Assembly (NCBI RefSeq): GCF_016808095.1
Contig: NC_068979.1
Coordinates: 21,907,444 to 21,971,443 of the forward strand
Reading direction: 5' to 3'
Source of the DNA: Vigna angularis
Lineage: Eukaryota; Streptophyta; Magnoliopsida; Fabales; Fabaceae
Length of the DNA: 64,000 nucleotides
Below are positions 36,036-47,089 of the stretch, in pieces. The notes beneath the pieces are model-generated. The model was not told the DNA's origin. It ran no database searches and saw only the letters and a program-made list of their open reading frames with translations. Position 1 is the first letter of the stretch; each line of letters starts with the position of its first letter. Both the position numbers and the translations under genes were made by a program.

Positions 36036-36663
36036 CTTTAGGTCTCACTAGGTTAAATAGAGATGGGTCAGATTAGTAGGGCACATTAAAGTCATTTGAA
36101 GAGAGGAAAAAGCCAAAGTAAGAGAAAAAGAAAGAGAGAAAGCCATTCCCGCATAACCCTAAACCTGTACTGGTGTTTTCGTCGTTGTGAAGTCATTCAC
36201 CGTTGGATCGAGCTGATTTTTGGATAGTAGGTTCCAGACATATGGTTCTTCATTCTGACCTTTCGGATCGTATATCGGAGGTGTAGATTGGGAGAAATCG
36301 GTCCCGCACCAGCAGTCCTGTTTTGGAGATTTTTCATCTTCTTTGTTCTCATTTGTAAGCATTTGCGCTTATTTAAATTGGCTTATTGAAAACATCATTT
36401 GGTGTTATTAATGGAGACTCTTTTGTACCCTATTATTGATCATAGTGGATTTTTCTTTGGTCTGGACGACTCGTGGTTTTTACCCTTGCATTGAGGGGTT
36501 TTCCACGCTAAAAACGGTTGGTGTCTCTTTGTGCTTTGGATTCTATTTTTGTTCCATTTGTTTGGTGCTCCTCACAAATTCTCGCAAGAAAGGGGGATTG
36601 AATTTCCGCTGCGTTATTACTCTTTGATAAGTTGTTATATTTTTTGGCCCTTTCCCATCAGAG

Positions 36664-36675
36664 TGGCATCAGAGC
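36664..36675 (+). other. Primer-binding site of copia element
   Basis: TGGCATCAGAGC, one change from the usual copia site TGGTATCAGAGC for initiator tRNA-Met, three bases after the 5' LTR. Confidence 0.8.
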
Positions 36676-36707
36676 TCTTTAGTTAAGGGACTGTTTAGTT
36701 TGCGTGA

Positions 36708-37985
36708 ATGATGGAGACACATACAAAATTGATTCCTTTGAATGGAGAAAATGATCACCTATGGAAAGACAAGATGAAGGATATGTTATTTTTGAAAAAT
36801 TTGCATCTTCCAGTTTTTGCTTCCAATAAGCAAAAGTCCAAGTCAGATGAAGAATGAGATTTTGAACATCAACAGGTATGTGGATTTATCAGACAGTTTG
36901 TTGATGATAATGTTTAAAATTTTGTTGCTAATGAGACACATGTGAGAAGCCTATGAGATAAGCTTGAGTCCTTGTATGCCTCTAAGTGAGGGGCTAATAA
37001 ATTGTACTTGCTGAAAAATTTTATGGAGTTGAAGTACAAGGAAGGAACTCCTGTTTCAAATCACTTGAGTGAATTTCAAGGACGCTATGATCAATTAGCA
37101 AGAGTGGGTATAAAATTTGATGATGATCTATTGGGCTTATTCCTATTAAACTCTTTACCGGATTCGTGGGAGACATTTAGGGTTTCCATGATAAGTGCTA
37201 CCCCTAATGGTGATATTTCTTTGCATATGGCAAATAGTGGTGCTCTTAATGAAGAGATGAGAAGGAAGACACATGGTACTTCATCTCATTCAGAAGTGCT
37301 TATTACAGAGAATAAGGGGAGAAGCCCGAAGAAAGAACAAAATAGTGGTATAGATAAAAGCAGGAGCAAGTCCAGGTCTCGGTACAAGAATGTGAAGTGT
37401 CACTATTGTCACAAAACAGGACATATAAAGAAGAACTGTTTTTTGTTGAAGAAAGAGAACAAAGACAAAAAGGGTAAGCAAAGAGAAAAAGATACCGATG
37501 ATGGTGATCGTGTTACTACTACTACTACTACATGTGGTGACCTTATTTGTCTTCGTGATTATGACACTATTAATCTTGTATCTGATGAAAGCATGTGGAT
37601 AATTGATAGTGGTGCTACACTGCATGTTACATTCAGGAAGGAGTTCTTCACATCTTATACACCTGGTGATTTTGGAGTATTGAAAATGGGTAGTGATGGA
37701 GTGTCTAAGGTTATTGGTGTTGGTGATGTTCACTTGCAAGGGAAATACTTGTTTTGTGACAGTCAAAGTGCTATTCATCTTGGTAAGAATCCAACTTTTA
37801 ATTCTAAATCCAAACATATTGATGTGAGGTATCATTGGATACGTGATGTTTTGGATGCTAGGTTGTTGGAATTAACTAAAGGTCATACAAATGATAATGG
37901 TGCTGATATGATGACCAAGGCATTGCCAAGAGGAAAATTTGAAGTTTGTTGTGAGATTGCCGGTTTAGCGGATATCTCCATATAG
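36708..37985 (+). pseudogene. Fused copia Gag-protease-RNase H frame with N-terminal stops
   Basis: A single frame of 426 codons runs from ATG 36708 to the stop at 37983-37985. It is broken by stops at 36855-36857, 36915-36917, 36954-36956 and 36987-36989 and is open for the last 330 codons. Order: Gag, zinc knuckle CHYCHKTGHIKKNC (about 37398-37439), protease WIIDSGATLHV (about 37594-37626, catalytic D-S-G kept), then at about 37740 a jump straight into the end of RNase H (FCDSQSAIHLGKNP, then HIDVRYHWIRDVL and DMMTKALPRGKFE). Integrase and reverse transcriptase are absent. The fusion keeps frame. At least some of the stops are TGA where the family has tryptophan, consistent with decay of methylated DNA. 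Confidence 0.85.
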
Positions 37986-37989
37986 TCGT

Positions 37990-37999
37990 GAAGGGGAGA
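37990..37999 (+). other. Polypurine tract of copia element
   Basis: GAAGGGGAGA two bases before the 3' LTR, the expected plus-strand priming site. Confidence 0.75.
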
Positions 38000-38001
38000 T
38001 T

Positions 38002-38680
38002 TGTTGGGTTACTGGACTCCCTTCCTATGTGGAGAATAGGCCCAAATAATGTGGACCTTTAGGTCTTACTAGGTCAAATAGAGATGAGTCAGATTAGTAG
38101 GGCACATTAGAGTCATTTGAAGAGAGGAAAAAACCAAGTAAGAGAAAAAGAAAGAGAGAAAGCCATTCCCGCATAATCCTAAACCTGCACTGGTGTTTTC
38201 GTCGTTGTGAAGTCGTTCACCGTTGGATCGAACAGATTTTTGGACAGTAGGTTCCAGACATATGGTTCTTCATTCTGACCGTTCGGATCGTCAATCGAAG
38301 GTCTAGATTGGGAGAAATCGGTCCCGCACCAGCAACCCTGTTTTGGAGATTTTTCATCTTCTTTGTTCTCATTTGTAAGCATTTGTGTTTATTTAAATTG
38401 ACTTATTGAACACATCATTTGGTGTTATTATTGGAGACTCTTTTGTACCCTCTTATTGATCATAGTGGATTTTTCTTTGGTTTGGACGACTCGTGGTTTT
38501 TACCCTTGTATTGAGGGATTTTCCACGCTAAAAAATTGTTGGTGTCTCTTTGTGCTTTGAATTCTATTTTTGTTCTATTTGTTTGGTGCTCCTCACAGAT
38601 TCTCTCAAGAGAGGGGGATTGAATTTCCGCTGCGTTATTACTGTTTGATAAGTTTATATTTTTTGGTCCTTTATCCGTCA
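38002..38680 (+). repeat. 3' LTR of copia element
   Basis: 679 bp, TGTTGGGTTACTGG to CCGTCA, near-identical to the two joined halves of the 5' LTR. Long open frames on its minus strand appear in both copies and are shadows. Confidence 0.9.
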
Positions 38681-39327
38681 CTTTAATCTTTGAATTTATC
38701 TTGTTTTTGAGTTTTCTTATAATTTAGTTATTTTACATTTAATATCTTTTAAGTGTTTGAAATAAGTGAATAAGAAATAAATCTAGTAAATAAAAACAAG
38801 CTTGACTTCAGGAAAATATGATTGGATAAAAAAAAAGATGAAATGCAGATAAAATGATTCACTGGTGGTTAATACAGATAAAATGCTTGTATTCACTGGT
38901 GGTGTTTTTCTTGGTTTTGGATGCAAAGATGGCTTTAGGGTTAGAATGACAATCATAACATCTTGTTAGTTCTCAGACACTAACGGACCGAATCACGTAA
39001 CGGAATTGGGTCTTTTTTAAATAATAATGGGCCACGGGTATGGGCTTGGGCCACTTTCAAGAGCAAAGGCAAACGTCGAACGTGTAACCCAGAACCTGAT
39101 CCAAAAGATTATTATAAGTGAAAATTCATTATATTATTTTACATATTATAACATTCTTTTAGAAATAAAAGAAAATCCATCGAAAATGAGAAGGTTAATG
39201 GTTCACAGTGGATTGTACCTTGTTAAGAGTGGTGCACGCTAAGGTGTGGTTGGTCTCTTCAGCAGAGTAACATAAACTCACAACGCACGCACGTACGCAG
39301 AGTCTCGGTCACCAATTAAAGGGTTCA

Positions 39328-39479
39328 CACGTGAGTGTAGAGTAGGAATTTAGGATGGGCCCCACCTGTTTCATTCGCCACAAAACATAAAAAAGTGGTT
39401 TGACCCTACTGCGTTGTTGCTTTCTCTGTCAGTCACGAGCCACACACGTGCCAACTCTCTCTCTCTCTCTCTCTCTCTC
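39328..39479. promoter_or_regulatory. Two G-boxes and a CT tract, unassigned
   Basis: CACGTG at 39328-39333 and 39445-39450 (in ACACGTG context, ABRE-like), followed by a pure CT repeat at 39455-39479. Such clusters occur in plant promoters and 5' UTRs. No gene begins nearby; it lies 3.2 kb upstream of the IAA9 ATG. Confidence 0.35.
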
Positions 39480-40258
39480 AAACTCCGTCTATAACTCCAA
39501 CGCCATTAATCCACTATTCAGCTTTCATCCAACGTCTCAGATTGAAGTAACTAAAAAATAGAGAAAATAAAAAGAGTGGATAGCGGCAAAAGCGGAGTGG
39601 TTCCGGCATTGGGTCCCTGTGTCGTAGCAGAGCCCCGCAAAACCTGACCCTCTCAACCCAATCAAACATTTATTTCCTTCCTTTCAATCTTATTATATGT
39701 CTATTTAGATTCCAAAAATCAATGTTGTAGCAATAGTATATTGTTAGAGTCAGGTTTTTGGGTTCTTCTTCCTTTCCCATTCTTATCAATCACATACCTA
39801 ACGCACATGAATTCAGTCACAAATAAGATTAATGAATACCCGTAATTAAATTTAAATACAGTTTATCATGTTTTAGTTGTATTTTAAAATAAAATTTGAC
39901 AGTAGTAGTAATTTTTGAAGTAAAAAGAAAAAGGTGATTAGGAATTGAAATTAGTGAGGAGTGACGTATGGTGATGATAGGGAGGGTAGTAGGGTAGGGT
40001 AGGAGAGGTATGAAACATAAAAACAAAGAAACATGACTATTAGGAATAAGGAGTGTGGCTATGGGTAGAGTCTAGAGAATAGGCATAGAGAAAGAGAAAT
40101 TGGTAATGATGAAAAAAGATGGGTGATGAGGGTGGAGGGTGTTATATGTCCTCCTCAACACCCGGCAAACCCATTTCAATTGCCGCATTCTTGTCTCCCT
40201 TTACCTTTTTCCCATTCTTCCTTCCACTTATCTAACAATATTTTCATCAAACCATCTT

Positions 40259-40261
<3 letters not shown>

Positions 40262-40327
<66 letters not shown>
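40262..40327. repeat. (TA)n microsatellite
   Basis: Uninterrupted tract of 66 bp; open frames through it encode only Tyr-Ile repeats and are artefacts. Confidence 0.95.
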
Positions 40328-40329
<2 letters not shown>

Positions 40330-41641
40330 TTTTCCACATCCCAAACCACTCCATAATCAATCAAGTGGCGCCATTCTAATAAAAACATCTGTCAAATATT
40401 ATTAAAACTTTCATTTCCCCACTCTATTTTACTCATCTTTTGTTGCATCTGAAGCTTTCATGATGATTTATTAGGTCATTAGAGCAAGCCCGACATTGAA
40501 TTGAATGTGCGAGACAGAAGATGATGGTATGGTTGACTTGTACCACAAGCAGAGATCTGAAAATTGTGTGTGAATCAGAGGATTATGCCATGATTCCCCT
40601 GCACTCATTATTTATGTCCGTAAAACCTTCACCTATGCCCTTGGATACCTTTCCCATGCTACACAGTAAGTCCCACATCCAATAATCATAACGCTTTTCT
40701 ATTAACTATTTCATATAAGATTAGTTTATTCAATTCAGTAAGCTAGGATCCAAGACCATTAATGAAGTATTCAACAATTGTACTGGGAGTATTTCTGCAC
40801 CCCATTCATTCATTCATGCGCATTCGGATGGGATCTTTGATCCTCTTATTTTCAGCTCAGCTCAAAAATAAGTCAAAGAAAAATACACTGACAGTGAAAA
40901 TCAACTTTACCTTTTGAATTTGCGCATGCAACTCCCAATGGATTCTTTTCCTTCCCTGTCTAATCTTATTTGTGCAAATAATTCATCACCACTAATCTAC
41001 TAGTGTATTTTTTTATTTTTAAATTGAAAATTTTAAAGTGTAAACTTTGATATTTTATAAGTTTGATTTCTTTTATTTGATTTTGTTTTATAATCAACCT
41101 ATCCAAATCAATTAGTCAATTAATATTACAGATGTAATACAACTTTATTAACGATTTTAGCTTCCATCCATAGTTTTAATTTTTTCTCACACTTCTTATC
41201 TTCTTGTAATGCATATAATTAAACATTCCATGCTGACATGTTTTTTTTTTTCAAAGAAAGAGACAGCACTATCATTATTTGATGTTTATCAAAGGAGTTA
41301 ATTATATTTTCCACTCCTGTATTTTCTAAAGAATTTGTAGTACACCATGTTTTAAGTTAAACAAATGCATAAAAAACATAATAATCAGATTCCTTGACGC
41401 TGAATTTATTCAATGATAACCATGTTGACTAACATTTATTTGGTATTGAAAATTCATTCATTCATAACTATCTCCACTCAGTTAATCACATTCACAATAC
41501 AAACAGTGTAATAGTGCATGTGTCAACAATTTATGGTTATACGTTTTCGTTCACAAAACACACAAGGGTAAATGCGACATTTCGAAATTCCAAACGGCAA
41601 CGTTGTAGCACCTGTTAACAGCGACAAGATATTTAATTTCG

Positions 41642-41647
41642 TGTCTC
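41642..41647 (+). promoter_or_regulatory. Auxin response element candidate (TGTCTC)
   Basis: TGTCTC is the classical ARF-binding AuxRE; it lies about 1.0 kb before the IAA9 start codon. A reverse copy (GAGACA) is at 41260-41265. Aux/IAA genes are typically auxin-induced, but single hexamers are common by chance. Confidence 0.3.
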
Positions 41648-41789
41648 CATGTGGTGAGGGAATGGACGGTTTTGATTTCTCCGTCAGAATGCATCGCTAC
41701 CGTCCAACGCAAAATCCGGAGTCCATATCATTGTTATCAAACTAACAAATGGACACAGCCTCCGCCATTTATTCTCCGTTTTGCCCCTC

Positions 41790-42670
41790 AGTACCATAAT
41801 TGCGTTTAATCGCTTTTGTTTGGTTTTTCTGTCTTAAGGCTTCATTCATTCAGCTTCTCCACTCATATCTCCCCAAAAGCTTTTGTTTCTTTCTGCTTAT
41901 GGAAGGCCCTTAAACTTTCTCACTCTGCTTCACTTTCTCCCTTTAGCATTTTCTTGCGAAAAATTTCCACAAAATCAGTAGCAGTTTTTTTCGGTCTCTG
42001 ATATACCAAAACTCGCTTCCTTAGGTGCGTACTACTTCAAATTCTCTTCTCTTACTTCTAACTGTTCCTCTTTTTTCAAAGATTTCTTCATCGATTATCT
42101 TTCTCGGCACTTTCAGGTAGAATGTACTCCTATTCTGTTTCTTCTTCTTCTTCTTTTTTTTTTTTTCTGAAAAAAACTGCTGAGGAATTTGCGCGAGCGC
42201 GGATCTACTTAGCTTTTGAGCTTTGTGTTTACTTATTATTTGCTGAAGAGGCTGAGGTTGCGAAGAAGAGTGAACTAGAAATAGGAAGGGAGTAGTAGGG
42301 CGTCCTATTTTGCTAAGTCTTCCTTTAATTACTAACTCGCAAGGTTGTTTATGTGTCTTAATGTTGTGATTCTGTTATAATTATCTTTTTTTTATGCTTA
42401 ACTCTGTAACAGTAAAACCCATGCATGCTAATTATTTACTTTTACTTATTTGTTTTTCACTGTGATTGGTTGTTGGCTGAGTTGCTAGTTAATGGCGTGA
42501 TCGTTATGATTGGACCTTTTTTTCATCATGCTGAAGCGTGATTTTCTCATAAATGGTGTTTTGTTGTTAGCATAGGGCTTTTTGGGTTGCTGTTAATTTG
42601 GAGTGAACGATGGATTTGACTTTTACTGTTTCAGTTTTTGGCAGTTTGGTTTGATTGTGTTTGGAGTGTG
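41790..42670 (+). other. Probable IAA9 5' UTR with a leader intron
   Basis: The CT-rich stretch 41800-42024 looks like a 5' UTR. A donor TTAG|GTGCGT (GT at 42025) and acceptors TTTCAG (exon from 42635) or TTGGCAG (exon from 42645) would remove a leader intron of about 610-620 bp. Inferred only from splice words and composition. Confidence 0.4.
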
Positions 42671-45600
42671 ATGTCGCCGCCGGCGGTGGTAACGGAGGAG
42701 GATGGGCTGAGCAAGGTGTCGTCGACTGTAGCGTCTGGTTCTTCGCAGTCCTTGGATTGTTTCTCTCAGAATGGGGCTGGATTGAAAGAAAGGAATTACT
42801 TAGGGTTGTCTGATTGCTCATCAGTGGATAGCTGTGCATCTACTGTGCCAGGCTTGGGTGATGAGAAAAAGGAGAACATGAATTTGAAGGCTACGGAGTT
42901 GAGGCTGGGTCTTCCCGGGTCACAGTCACCTGAAAGGGATCCTGATCTTTTCTCTTTAAGCTCAGCAAAGCTCGACGAGAAGCCACTGTTCCCATTAGTT
43001 CCTACTAAAGACGGGATTTGCTTGTCGTCCCAGAAAACTGTTGTTTCCGGCAACAAGAGAGGTTTTGCTGATACCATGGATGGGTTTTCTCAGGTTAGAA
43101 GAGATGCTTGAAGTTCTTAATATTGTGAGAAATGATTTTTTTTTTCTGTGTCTGAGATTTGCTGTCGCAATCTTTCGTGCAGGGGAAGTTTACTGGTAAT
43201 AAGGGGATGAACGCAATGCTGTCACCTAGGCCTTCTTGTGCTCAGCCTTCTGCAATGAAAGAAATTCCAAGCAAGTTGCAAGAACGGCCTTGTTCAGCTA
43301 ATAATGGAACCGGTCATAACCATACAGGTGCTTCTATAAGTGGCAGTGCACCGGCTTCTAAGTAAGTGGAATCTATCTACTCTAGGAATCATAGCTTTCA
43401 CGTGATTTTAGAAGTTGGACAAACGAACTCCATAAATTGGATTTTCCTTGTGTTCTAGGTATGCTAATTACGTAAAATCCGTTTTGCAGGGCACAGGTTG
43501 TCGGTTGGCCTCCTATAAGATCATTTAGGAAAAACTCCATGGCCACTACATCCAACAAGAACAATGATGAAGTGGATGGAAAACCAGGTGGTGGCGCACT
43601 CTTTGTGAAGGTCAGCATGGATGGTGCTCCCTATCTTAGGAAAGTAGATCTAAGAAGTTATTCAACATATCAGGAGCTATCTTCTGCACTTGAGAAAATG
43701 TTCAGCTGTTTTACCTTAGGTGAGCTTTTGCAGCTCTATTTACTTAGCAGTAAATTGGTTTCTACTAATGATTTGTTTTAAAAATTATTTGATGGTTATT
43801 TTAATTTTATTCTGGATTGTGTCTTTGGTACTTGTTTACAATCAGGTCAGTGTGGTTCCCATGGAGCTCCAGGAAGAGAAATGTTGAGTGAGAGTAAGCT
43901 GAGGGATCTTCTGCACGGTTCAGAGTATGTCGTCACTTATGAAGATAAAGATGGAGACTGGATGCTTGTAGGGGATGTACCCTGGGAGTAAGTACACCTA
44001 AATTCTTCGTGTCCTTTGTCATTTTTTTGTTCTCATTATATTTTCCGAGTTATAGTAATTATAGATGTTTCTTTGATTATATGGTTGGGTGAGTTAGCAA
44101 TTATATAACCTAAAAAGGTTTAAAGGGTAATAATTATTATTGGGCACATATGTAATTTCTTGCTAATTTTCAATTATCAAACAATTTGGAAATTAAAAAA
44201 TTAATTGGAGATCATTTTGGTTACTAGTCGTTGAGGTGATAAAAAATTAGAGCAAGAGTCTGATTAATTGTTTGTGTATATGCCTTGAACGCTGAGTCTA
44301 GTGATCAATCACATTCTTGTTCAAATCATGCAACAAGTATGCTGGCGTTATTATTTTCCAGTATTTTGAAAAGACCCGAAGTCAAGTTTTATTAGTAATT
44401 CCAGAATCTTGCTTACTTTACAATCATCTAGAAGGATAATCAACTTAGTTTGATTCGAAATATGATAACAAATGGTTGAGTGCAAGAATTAATGACCAAT
44501 GATATCCTGTTATTTCTTCTTTCAGCCAATTCTTCTAATTTTAGGAGAGTATACACTAGAGAAGGATACAAAATAGTTGTAAGTTGTATGAAATAACAGC
44601 CAAATTCCTTTAATGTGCTATTCAGGGGCATGGCAACTGAGAGCTTGCTATAAAACTAGTTTTTGTGCATAGCATATTTTAAATGCGAAATATGCCGTTT
44701 ATGACAAATATGAACTGAAATATAAAATGATATATAGCTCGAGTACAGCAACACTCAATTAACGGGCAAAGTCCTTTGAGATGTTCTAAAAACATTTTCT
44801 TTGCAGAAACGATATATACTTTGATAGAGTCATTTAGCATGCACCATATTGATCAATTTGTAGTCAAATTTGAACTAGTTTAACAGATATAAATATAGTT
44901 GATAAAATAGAATGTACTGCTAGTCTGCTACTTTGGTGTTTGCTATAGAGATGAGGTTGGAAAGTGAAGTTTAGCTCATGCAGGTGAGGAAGGGTAAAAT
45001 GGAGGATAACGAAGGGATGACTTGCTTCTTAACAGAATGCCTGAGTGGCAGTGGCTAATGAGTGGGAGGGGAAAGTAGGGGATTGTAATGGTTAATTCAG
45101 GTATGGGGCCTTTGGGAAGTGATGAAGCATACGTATACTCCTCGTTTAGTCTGTAGGGATTTATTTTTATCTTTTCTAGCACCGTTTCTATTATTTTCCC
45201 ATTTTTTATGTATGTATAGACTTGAACAGTAGTATCAATCTAAAGAATTTATCATGGCTAGGGCTTTTTCAGCTGAATACGATTTTTACTGTTAATTCTG
45301 CCATATACTTTGTTCGTATGTTTTATGTTCTGTCTATGTAGACATCATCAGGTCTTGGTGCAAATTAGTCAATATTTGTACCAACAAATGAACTGACTAA
45401 TGGCTTGAGATTTTTGCTTTCCTCTACTGGTTTACATCCCTTTTCCACTCAACTTCATTTGTACAAATTGTTGCAGAATGTTCATTGATACTTGCAAAAG
45501 GCTGAAAATTATGAAGGGTTCTGATGCCATTGGCTTAGGTGTGTATTCTCACCAATGATTTATTTTACCGTCACTCGCTATGCCTAATGTGGAAGATTCA

Positions 45601-46135
45601 CGTGAACTATTAAATTGACATACTTAATTTGAGACGGACATATGAACTATACCTGCAGCAGATTGTGTTGTAACACGTTCTTAAGAGATAACTTGAATAT
45701 CTGTATATGCTTTTCTGAGGAATATTTCATATATTCATTTATGCAAAATTGTGTGTGGTTCTGTCACTGTAAAATTCGGTCTTATGTCGATTAACCGTTA
45801 AACTAAATGCTGCAAGTCAATATATATTGGATATTTGGGTGCAGTTTTAAAAGGAATTTTTGTCTGCTAACATATTGCAATTTTACCACAATTTTAGTGG
45901 TTGGATCATTTCTGTTGTCAAGGGAACTGCATATAGACCTTTTTGTTTTGAAACTCTATAACTTGATGTTTAGTTCCATAGCATGATCTATCTCGTCAGC
46001 TAATGTCGAGTTAAATATTAACAACAATAATAATACTGTTTACCTTATATAAAATAATTACGCCTCAGTTTGCTTAAGTGGAGTTTTTTTGCCTCAGCTC
46101 CCAGGGCCATGGAAAAGTCCAAAAGCAGGACTTAA
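42671..46135 (+). CDS. IAA9: Aux/IAA transcriptional repressor, IAA8/IAA9 type
   Basis: Nuclear auxin co-receptor and ARF repressor, complete in six exons: 42671-43093, 43183-43361, 43490-43719, 43846-43987, 45477-45538 and 46098-46135, total 1074 bp, 357 residues, all introns GT-AG. Domain I is the EAR motif LRLGL at 77-81, which recruits TOPLESS. Domain II is the degron [13 protein letters not shown] from residue 204, bound by TIR1/AFB with auxin. Domains III/IV form a PB1 fold: a positive face from [17 protein letters not shown] and an acidic OPCA loop [16 protein letters not shown], ending [20 protein letters not shown]. The C-terminus [12 protein letters not shown] is basic. The long N-terminus before domain I places it in the IAA8/IAA9 group; the choice of IAA9 rests on the MSPP start. 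Degron and PB1 residues look intact, so it should be functional. Intron 4 is unusually long (1.49 kb). Confidence 0.95.
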
Positions 46136-46638
46136 GGTATTCGGGACCGCCTTTTGTCTAATCAAAGCTTTATTGCTGGATCCAGAGTGGGAAAAAAGGA
46201 AGATGACTGAATTCCCTGAGATCAATGGTTTAACGCCATTAAGCTGTTGTTTTTATGTTTTCGAGTCCCTTAAGAGTCTTTCTTGGTCTTGTGTTAATTT
46301 GTTACCACTATAATATCATATGAAGCTACTTGGAAAGATTAGTATTTGTGGAGTCTGTAATCAATATAGGAATCTGTTTGTTTGGATGAATCGAATATCT
46401 GTTGCAGCCATCATACGGTTCTAACACCATGTTTGTGATTTGTGTCTCACTCGCCTATTCATTTTCTTCCATTTTCTTCAATAGCATTCTTTCGTGTCTC
46501 CTATTACCATGTGAAAATGGATATGGGTAGAGTTTTTAAAATCTGGTCTGATATTTGTTGACACCTCATTGGCATTTATATTATTATTATTATTATTGTT
46601 TTTTATTATGTTACGTATGAACCAAAATATTCAATACA
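46136..46638. other. IAA9 3' flank
   Basis: Contains the 3' UTR; the open frame at 46089-46313 is an unspliced shadow of exon 6. Nothing else is seen before the copia relic. Confidence 0.5.
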
Positions 46639-46975
46639 TTATTAGGGTAAACTTAAATGATGGGTTGGTAAACTTAAAATGAGGGTTTGGAGAGCAAAAG
46701 TCATTATGTGTGCATTATGATTTGGAGGTTAATGGACAATATAATATGTTTTTAATAACAAGAGACATTGGGTCTTGTAGATGAAAAGTCAAATGTAAGT
46801 TTTAAATTAGAAAAATGAGTTTTTGAGACACAATTTTTTTTACATTCAACCCAATCTTACTTTATATTTTTATGGCTATTTTATCTTTGTATTACGTGTT
46901 AAATAAATGAAAAAGTGTGTTATATTACAATTTCTCTTTTAAATTATAGTCTCCTGTATGAAATATACAATAGAT

Positions 46976-47089
46976 GACCTCTATTGTGGGTTCATGTCTC
47001 ATGACAATTGGAGTCTCATCCAAGAAAATTGAGACCTCTATTGTGGGTTCATGTCTCATGACAATTGGAGTCTCATCCAAGAAAATTGA
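46976..47089 (+). repeat. Perfect 57 bp tandem duplication
   Basis: 46976-47032 and 47033-47089 are identical, starting GACCTCTATTGTGGG and ending AAGAAAATTGA. It lies between the copia 5' LTR and gag remnants. The identity indicates a recent duplication. Confidence 0.95.

Larger units (their letters stand above)
33456..36660 (+). repeat. 5' LTR of copia element, interrupted
   Basis: The halves 33456-33510 and 36036-36660 align end to end with the 3' LTR at 38002-38680; the gap is the nested solo LTR. Its end is fixed by the adjacent primer-binding site. Confidence 0.88.
33456..38680 (+). mobile_element. Ty1/copia element, internally deleted, with nested solo LTR
   Basis: 5' LTR 33456-36660 (split by a 2.5 kb insertion), primer site 36664-36675, internal region of only 1.34 kb, polypurine tract 37990-37999 and 3' LTR 38002-38680. 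The LTRs start TGTTGGGTTA and end ATCCGTCA/TCCCATCA. The flanks GTTTA (33451-33455) and CTTTA (38681-38685) match at four of five bases, a probable target duplication. Without the insertion the 5' LTR is about 680 bp against 679 bp for the 3' LTR, and the two are very alike, so the element is fairly young. Confidence 0.88.
38686..41780. other. Intergenic region upstream of IAA9
   Basis: No coding region supported. It holds two CACGTG words (39328-39333, 39445-39450), a CT tract (39455-39479), a TA tract (40262-40327) and GAGACA at 41260-41265. The stretch 39250-39650 has promoter-like composition, but no transcript could be assigned. Confidence 0.5.

Noticed and set aside
36159..36362. 67-codon minus-strand frame repeated at 38179-38382
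   Set aside because: The two copies are the same part of the two copia LTRs; duplication reflects the LTR, not a gene.
40123..40405. Frames with Tyr-Ile repeats
   Set aside because: They read through the (TA)n tract at 40262-40327.
46089..46313. 74-codon frame beginning near IAA9 exon 6
   Set aside because: It is out of frame with the true exon, which ends at 46135 after the conserved [12 protein letters not shown] tail.
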